NCBI GenBank assembly: GCA_964456255.1
Contig: CAYWDZ010000151.1
Coordinates: 1 to 7,747 of the forward strand
DNA: 7,747 nt
Source of the DNA: ZC4RG30 sp964456255
GTDB lineage: Bacteria; Pseudomonadota; Gammaproteobacteria; Steroidobacterales; Steroidobacteraceae
Direction of reading: 5' to 3'
Below the pieces are notes generated by a model that ran no database searches, was not told the origin of the DNA, and saw only the letters and a program-made list of their open reading frames with translations. The first letter of the stretch is position 1; every line of letters starts with the position of its first letter. Shown piece after piece: positions 5,265 through 7,747 of this stretch. Both the position numbers and the translations under genes were made by a program.

Positions 5265-6263
5265 TCAGACCAGTTCCGGCAGCAGCTTCGCCACGTGCTG
5301 GCGATAGATGCCATCGAGTTCCGCGGCACTGAACACGCCGCCCGAGTCCAGCGCCTTCACATGCTCGATCGGCGTGCGGAATGGATAGTCGGTGCCGAAC
5401 ACGATGTGCTCCATCGGCACCACCGCGCGCAGCGCACGCGTGGCCACCGGGTTCGAGGCCTGTGCGATGTCGTAAAAGAAGCGGCCGGCGGTGGCGCGAA
5501 AGCCATCGGGCGCCGCCGCCTTCGCCTGCGCCCCTTTGTCAGCACCGTCGAAACGCTCGATCAGGTACGGCATGGTGCCGCCCGAGTGGCTCCAGATCAT
5601 GCGCACATTCGGGTAACGCTGGGCGGCGCCGCGATAGACATAGCTGGCAATGGCGCGCGTGGTGTCCGTGCCGTATTCGATCAGCGTGTCCGCCACTTCA
5701 GGAATGATGCGCGAGCAGCAGGCGGGGCCACTCGGGTGGATGTAGACGATCGCCTTGCGCCGCTCCAGCTCCGCGAAGACCGGGTCGAAGCGCTTGTCGC
5801 CCAGATAGGTGCTGTTGTAGCTGGTGAACAGCCCTACGCCGCATGCATGCAGGGTGTCGAAACCGTACTCGATCTCGCGCAGGGCGTTGTCGATGTCGTC
5901 CATGGGCACGGCCGTGAAGAGGCCGAGCTTGCGGCCATTGTCCGCCACCAGCTTTGCGCCGTAGTCGTTGGTGTCGCGCGCGAGCTTCACGGCCTGCTCA
6001 CCGGTCGCGGGAATTCCCGGCGTGGTGATCGACAACAGCGAGCGCGTCACGCCCGCCATGTCCATCTGTTCCAGATGCGTTGCGAGGCTCCACTGCGCCA
6101 TGGGCCCGGGCGTGAGCGGCCGCAATGCCGGCGACTGGAAGTGCGCATGCACATCGATGATCGAACGGCTGCCCGCGCCCGCGGAGAAAGCCCGCGCCGC
6201 GACTGCCGCCGCTGCCATTCCCACCATGAAATCCCGGCGCGATGCCGCGCGGCGAATCTGCAT
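5265..6263 (-). CDS. Tat-exported amidohydrolase-2 family metal-dependent hydrolase or decarboxylase
   Basis: A 332-residue TIM-barrel enzyme of the amidohydrolase-2 branch. This branch includes ACMSD, gamma-resorcylate decarboxylase and related enzymes that decarboxylate or hydrolyse aromatic and ring-derived acids. Metal and catalytic residues are all visible: H39 and H41 in DVHAHF, H176 in YIHPSG, H226 in WSHSGG, and D292 in FGTDYPF. The N-terminus is a twin-arginine signal, with SRRDFM at 8-13, a hydrophobic stretch to about 26 and possible cleavage at FSA/G, so the folded metalloenzyme is probably exported to the periplasm. The start is taken as the ATG at 6263, which has AAGGAGT seven bases upstream and places the Tat motif correctly. 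A longer frame reaching 6368 would add 35 unrelated residues that overlap the transporter gene. It is the middle gene of operon 2, 25 bp after the transporter stop and 35 bp before the propeller gene. Family and active site are secure; choosing between decarboxylase and hydrolase, and the substrate, is not possible. Confidence 0.92.
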   Translation of the reverse strand: MQIRRAASRRDFMVGMAAAAVAARAFSAGAGSRSIIDVHAHFQSPALRPLTPGPMAQWSLATHLEQMDMAGVTRSLLSITTPGIPATGEQAVKLARDTNDYGAKLVADNGRKLGLFTAVPMDDIDNALREIEYGFDTLHACGVGLFTSYNSTYLGDKRFDPVFAELERRKAIVYIHPSGPACCSRIIPEVADTLIEYGTDTTRAIASYVYRGAAQRYPNVRMIWSHSGGTMPYLIERFDGADKGAQAKAAAPDGFRATAGRFFYDIAQASNPVATRALRAVVPMEHIVFGTDYPFRTPIEHVKALDSGGVFSAAELDGIYRQHVAKLLPELV

Positions 6264-6270
6264 GTCGGTT

Positions 6271-6277
6271 ACTCCTT
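6271..6277 (-). promoter_or_regulatory. Shine-Dalgarno site that fixes the amidohydrolase start
   Basis: The minus strand reads AAGGAGT, seven bases before the ATG at 6263. It lies in the short gap after the transporter stop and excludes the longer frame that extends to 6368. Confidence 0.65.
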
Positions 6278-6288
6278 GTGTGCTGCGG

Positions 6289-7512
6289 TCATGAGGTGTG
6301 CGCCTTCGCTTCCGGATAGCGCGGCAGCAGCAGGAACACCGCGCAACTGGCCACGAGCCCCACCGCACTCACCGTGAGCGCGGGCCTGTAGTTGCCGGTG
6401 GCATCGTGCACCGCGCCCACCCACAGCGGCCCGAGCCCGGACGCAAACACGAATGCGCCGTAGAGCCAGCCGTAGATCCTGCCGAACTGCGCGAGCCCGA
6501 AGTAGCGCGCCACCAGAAAGCCCATCAGGTCCAGTTCAGCGCCCAGCGCGAGGCCCATTCCCACGGCCATGACGGTGGCGGCCGCCACTCCGTTGAACAG
6601 GAATGCGGCGCTGCCCGCCGCAGCAATCAGGCAGATCGCAATGGCGATGCGCGGTGCAAACAGCTTGTCGAGCAGATAGCCGACGATCATGCGGCTGGCG
6701 ATGACTGCAAGACCGATGCGGCCGGCGATACCGCCGGCGGTGACGGGATCGAGCCCGTTGTCGCCCAGCATGGGCACGAAGTGCGGCAGCAGGCCCGCGA
6801 AGGACAGCGACATGGCGGCGAATGCACCGGCAAGAATCCAGAACACGCGCGAGCGCAGCCACGTCGCCGGCCCGCTCGCCACGCCCCTGGCGGCAGCTGG
6901 CTCGAGCGTCGGCCTGGCGCGCGGCAATACCAGCGCCGTGGCCAGGGCGCCAACCAGTGGCACCACAGCGAGCGCGAAATAGCCGCCGCGCCAGCCGTCC
7001 GCCTCGATGATGCGCGCCAGAACCGGCGGCACCAGCGCGCCCGACAGGCCGATGCCCGTCATCGTGATGCCGAGCGCAACGCCGCGCCGCGCATGGAACG
7101 CGGCGCCGACGATCTTGGTGTACGCGATGGGCCCGGACGCTGCCGCAGCGAAGCCCAGCAGCGTCTGGATCAGGAAGTAACTGTTCACGGAAACGACGAA
7201 CGCGCCCAGCGACGCGAAGCCCGCGGACAGCAGCAGCAGGCCGAGGATCGATGGCCATTTCGCACCGAAGCGATCCACTGTCCAGCCCACCAGCGGATTG
7301 GCCACGGCAATCGCCGTGGTGACCAGCAGCACGCCGAAGCCAAACTGCACGCGCGTCAGGCCGAACTCCTGGGTGAGGCCGGCAACGAACTGTCCATTGG
7401 TGTACAGCAGCAAGGCCGAGATGCCGGTGATGCTGCCGATGACCGCGCCAGCCAGGCTGCGCGCCTGGTGGCCGGGTGCTCCCTGCCCCATGTTGTTGGT
7501 GTCTGCGTCCAC
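6289..7512 (-). CDS. Major facilitator superfamily (MFS) transporter
   Basis: A 407-residue inner-membrane secondary transporter, a normal length for a 12-helix MFS protein. Hydrophobic segments alternate with short charged loops. MFS motif A lies between helices 2 and 3 (GWTVDRFGAK, 76-85). A longer central loop (about 197-222) separates the two six-helix halves. The C-terminal half contains GAELDLMGFLVARYFGLAQF (324-343) followed by GRIYG, a pattern typical of monocarboxylate/oxalate-formate-like MFS carriers, so an organic acid or aromatic acid substrate is a reasonable inference. The start is uncertain. A GTG at 7512 follows a weak GGCGGA, and an ATG at 7491 has no ribosome site; both give complete helix 1. 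It is the first gene of operon 2, 25 bp before the amidohydrolase, which suggests it imports that enzyme's substrate or product. The palindromic site at 7551-7570 lies 38 bp upstream. Confidence in MFS is high, in substrate class low. Confidence 0.92.
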   Translation of the reverse strand: MDADTNNMGQGAPGHQARSLAGAVIGSITGISALLLYTNGQFVAGLTQEFGLTRVQFGFGVLLVTTAIAVANPLVGWTVDRFGAKWPSILGLLLLSAGFASLGAFVVSVNSYFLIQTLLGFAAAASGPIAYTKIVGAAFHARRGVALGITMTGIGLSGALVPPVLARIIEADGWRGGYFALAVVPLVGALATALVLPRARPTLEPAAARGVASGPATWLRSRVFWILAGAFAAMSLSFAGLLPHFVPMLGDNGLDPVTAGGIAGRIGLAVIASRMIVGYLLDKLFAPRIAIAICLIAAAGSAAFLFNGVAAATVMAVGMGLALGAELDLMGFLVARYFGLAQFGRIYGWLYGAFVFASGLGPLWVGAVHDATGNYRPALTVSAVGLVASCAVFLLLPRYPEAKAHTS

Positions 7513-7547
7513 GCCATCCGCCCCGTGCCGCCCCCCTGGGCGCGGGT

Positions 7548-7553
7548 ATTATT
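7548..7553 (-). promoter_or_regulatory. Candidate -10 element for operon 2
   Basis: The minus strand reads AATAAT, five of six matches to TATAAT. It sits in the most A/T-rich patch of this gap, about 35 bp before the transporter start. It overlaps the downstream edge of the palindrome at 7551-7570. No good -35 is seen at 16-18 bp spacing, which would suit an activated or weak promoter. Confidence 0.4.
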
Positions 7554-7570
7554 CCCACATCCGGGAAATT
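7551..7570 (-). promoter_or_regulatory. Candidate operator A, AATTTCC-N8-GGAAT, upstream of operon 2
   Basis: The minus strand reads AATTTCC, eight bases, then GGAAT. The symmetrical core is slightly longer here (TTCCC/GGGAA, plus 7552-7567). Its arms are identical to those at 2536-2555 upstream of operon 1, while the eight central bases differ completely. It overlaps the likely -10, a position that suits a repressor. Confidence 0.6.
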
Positions 7571-7632
7571 TTGATACACGACTGCCGCGACGGGTGCCAT
7601 GCGGCCGCGCCCGGCCGGCTTCTTTGGCGTGA

Positions 7633-7651
7633 CGCTGCCAGCCAGGCAGTG
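7633..7651. other. Short hairpin in the gap after the right-edge gene
   Basis: CGCTGCC (7633-7639, read with one G-T wobble) can pair with GGCAGTG (7645-7651) around a 5-nt loop; the core CTGCC/GGCAG is exact. It lies 44 bp past the stop of the gene ending at 7695. There is no T-run on either strand, so it is at best a weak or factor-dependent terminator. Apart from this, the 7571-7694 part of the gap shows nothing I can name. Confidence 0.25.
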
Positions 7652-7694
7652 CAGGAATACCGGCAGCTCACATCGCCCCGGAACTGAGGCGGCG

Positions 7695-7747
7695 TTACTC
7701 GAACACGCCCAGGATCCGCTGGTATTTCTCGATGTACCAGCGGTTCT
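7695..7747 (-). CDS. C-terminal end of an unidentified protein
   Basis: An open minus-strand frame enters from the right edge and ends at TAA (7697-7695). It reads NRWYIEKYQRILGVFE, a plausible amphipathic C-terminal helix, with the high third-position G/C seen in the other genes of the window. Sixteen complete codons are too few to name the family. The gene lies 182 bp upstream of the transporter on the same strand, and the promoter/operator region between them suggests a separate transcription unit. Confidence 0.55.
   Translation of the reverse strand, partial: NRWYIEKYQRILGVFE

Noticed and set aside
3668..5329. Minus-strand alternative frame of 553 codons across the propeller gene
   Set aside because: It lies in a different frame of the same strand. 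The real frame has the signal peptide, PD40 repeats and strong ribosome site.
6264..6368. 35-residue N-terminal extension of the amidohydrolase
   Set aside because: It would overlap the transporter's 3' end and bury the twin-arginine signal. The ATG at 6263 has a good ribosome site.
6298..7632. Plus-strand open frame of 444 codons opposite the transporter
   Set aside because: It is the antisense of a clear MFS gene. The product is extremely rich in Arg, His, Gln and Ala and has no fold signature.

Overview
The window is high-GC bacterial DNA (about two thirds G+C by eye). Almost every base is coding, intergenic gaps are short, and most starts have clear Shine-Dalgarno sites. The gene families suggest a metabolically versatile proteobacterium, perhaps a gammaproteobacterium of the Steroidobacter/Nevskia kind. 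That assignment rests on gene content only and is tentative. I see no tRNA, rRNA, CRISPR array, transposase or other mobile-element signature.

Layout. Operon 1 runs on the minus strand from 2514 to beyond the left edge. It encodes an exported protein of unknown function (2514-1711), a small exported DUF6152-type protein (1693-1283), an exported fumarylacetoacetate hydrolase (FAH)-fold protein (1255-101), and the first 21 codons of a probable FAD-dependent monooxygenase (65 to the edge, TTG start). The gaps are 17, 27 and 35 bp. A divergent TetR/AcrR-type regulator lies at 2654-3376 on the plus strand. Operon 2, also minus strand, runs 7512-3358: an MFS transporter, a Tat-exported amidohydrolase-2 family enzyme and an exported PD40/TolB-like beta-propeller, with gaps of 25 and 35 bp. 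The tetR and propeller genes converge and overlap by 19 bp. The right edge holds the last codons of another minus-strand gene, ending at 7695.

How the parts fit. The enzyme set (FAD monooxygenase, FAH-fold enzyme, ACMSD-like amidohydrolase, MFS carrier, TetR regulator) looks like a catabolic locus for an aromatic or other cyclic organic acid. It is unusual in that five of the seven complete proteins carry export signals, including the FAH-fold enzyme, whose relatives are normally cytoplasmic. The substrate cannot be read from the sequence.

The most striking non-coding signal is a 20-bp imperfect palindrome, AATTTCC-N8-GGAAT. It occurs once immediately upstream of each operon (2536-2555 and 7551-7570), in the same orientation. 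All 12 arm positions are identical and none of the 8 central positions match. This is a strong candidate for a shared operator tying both operons to one regulator, most simply the TetR protein encoded between them.
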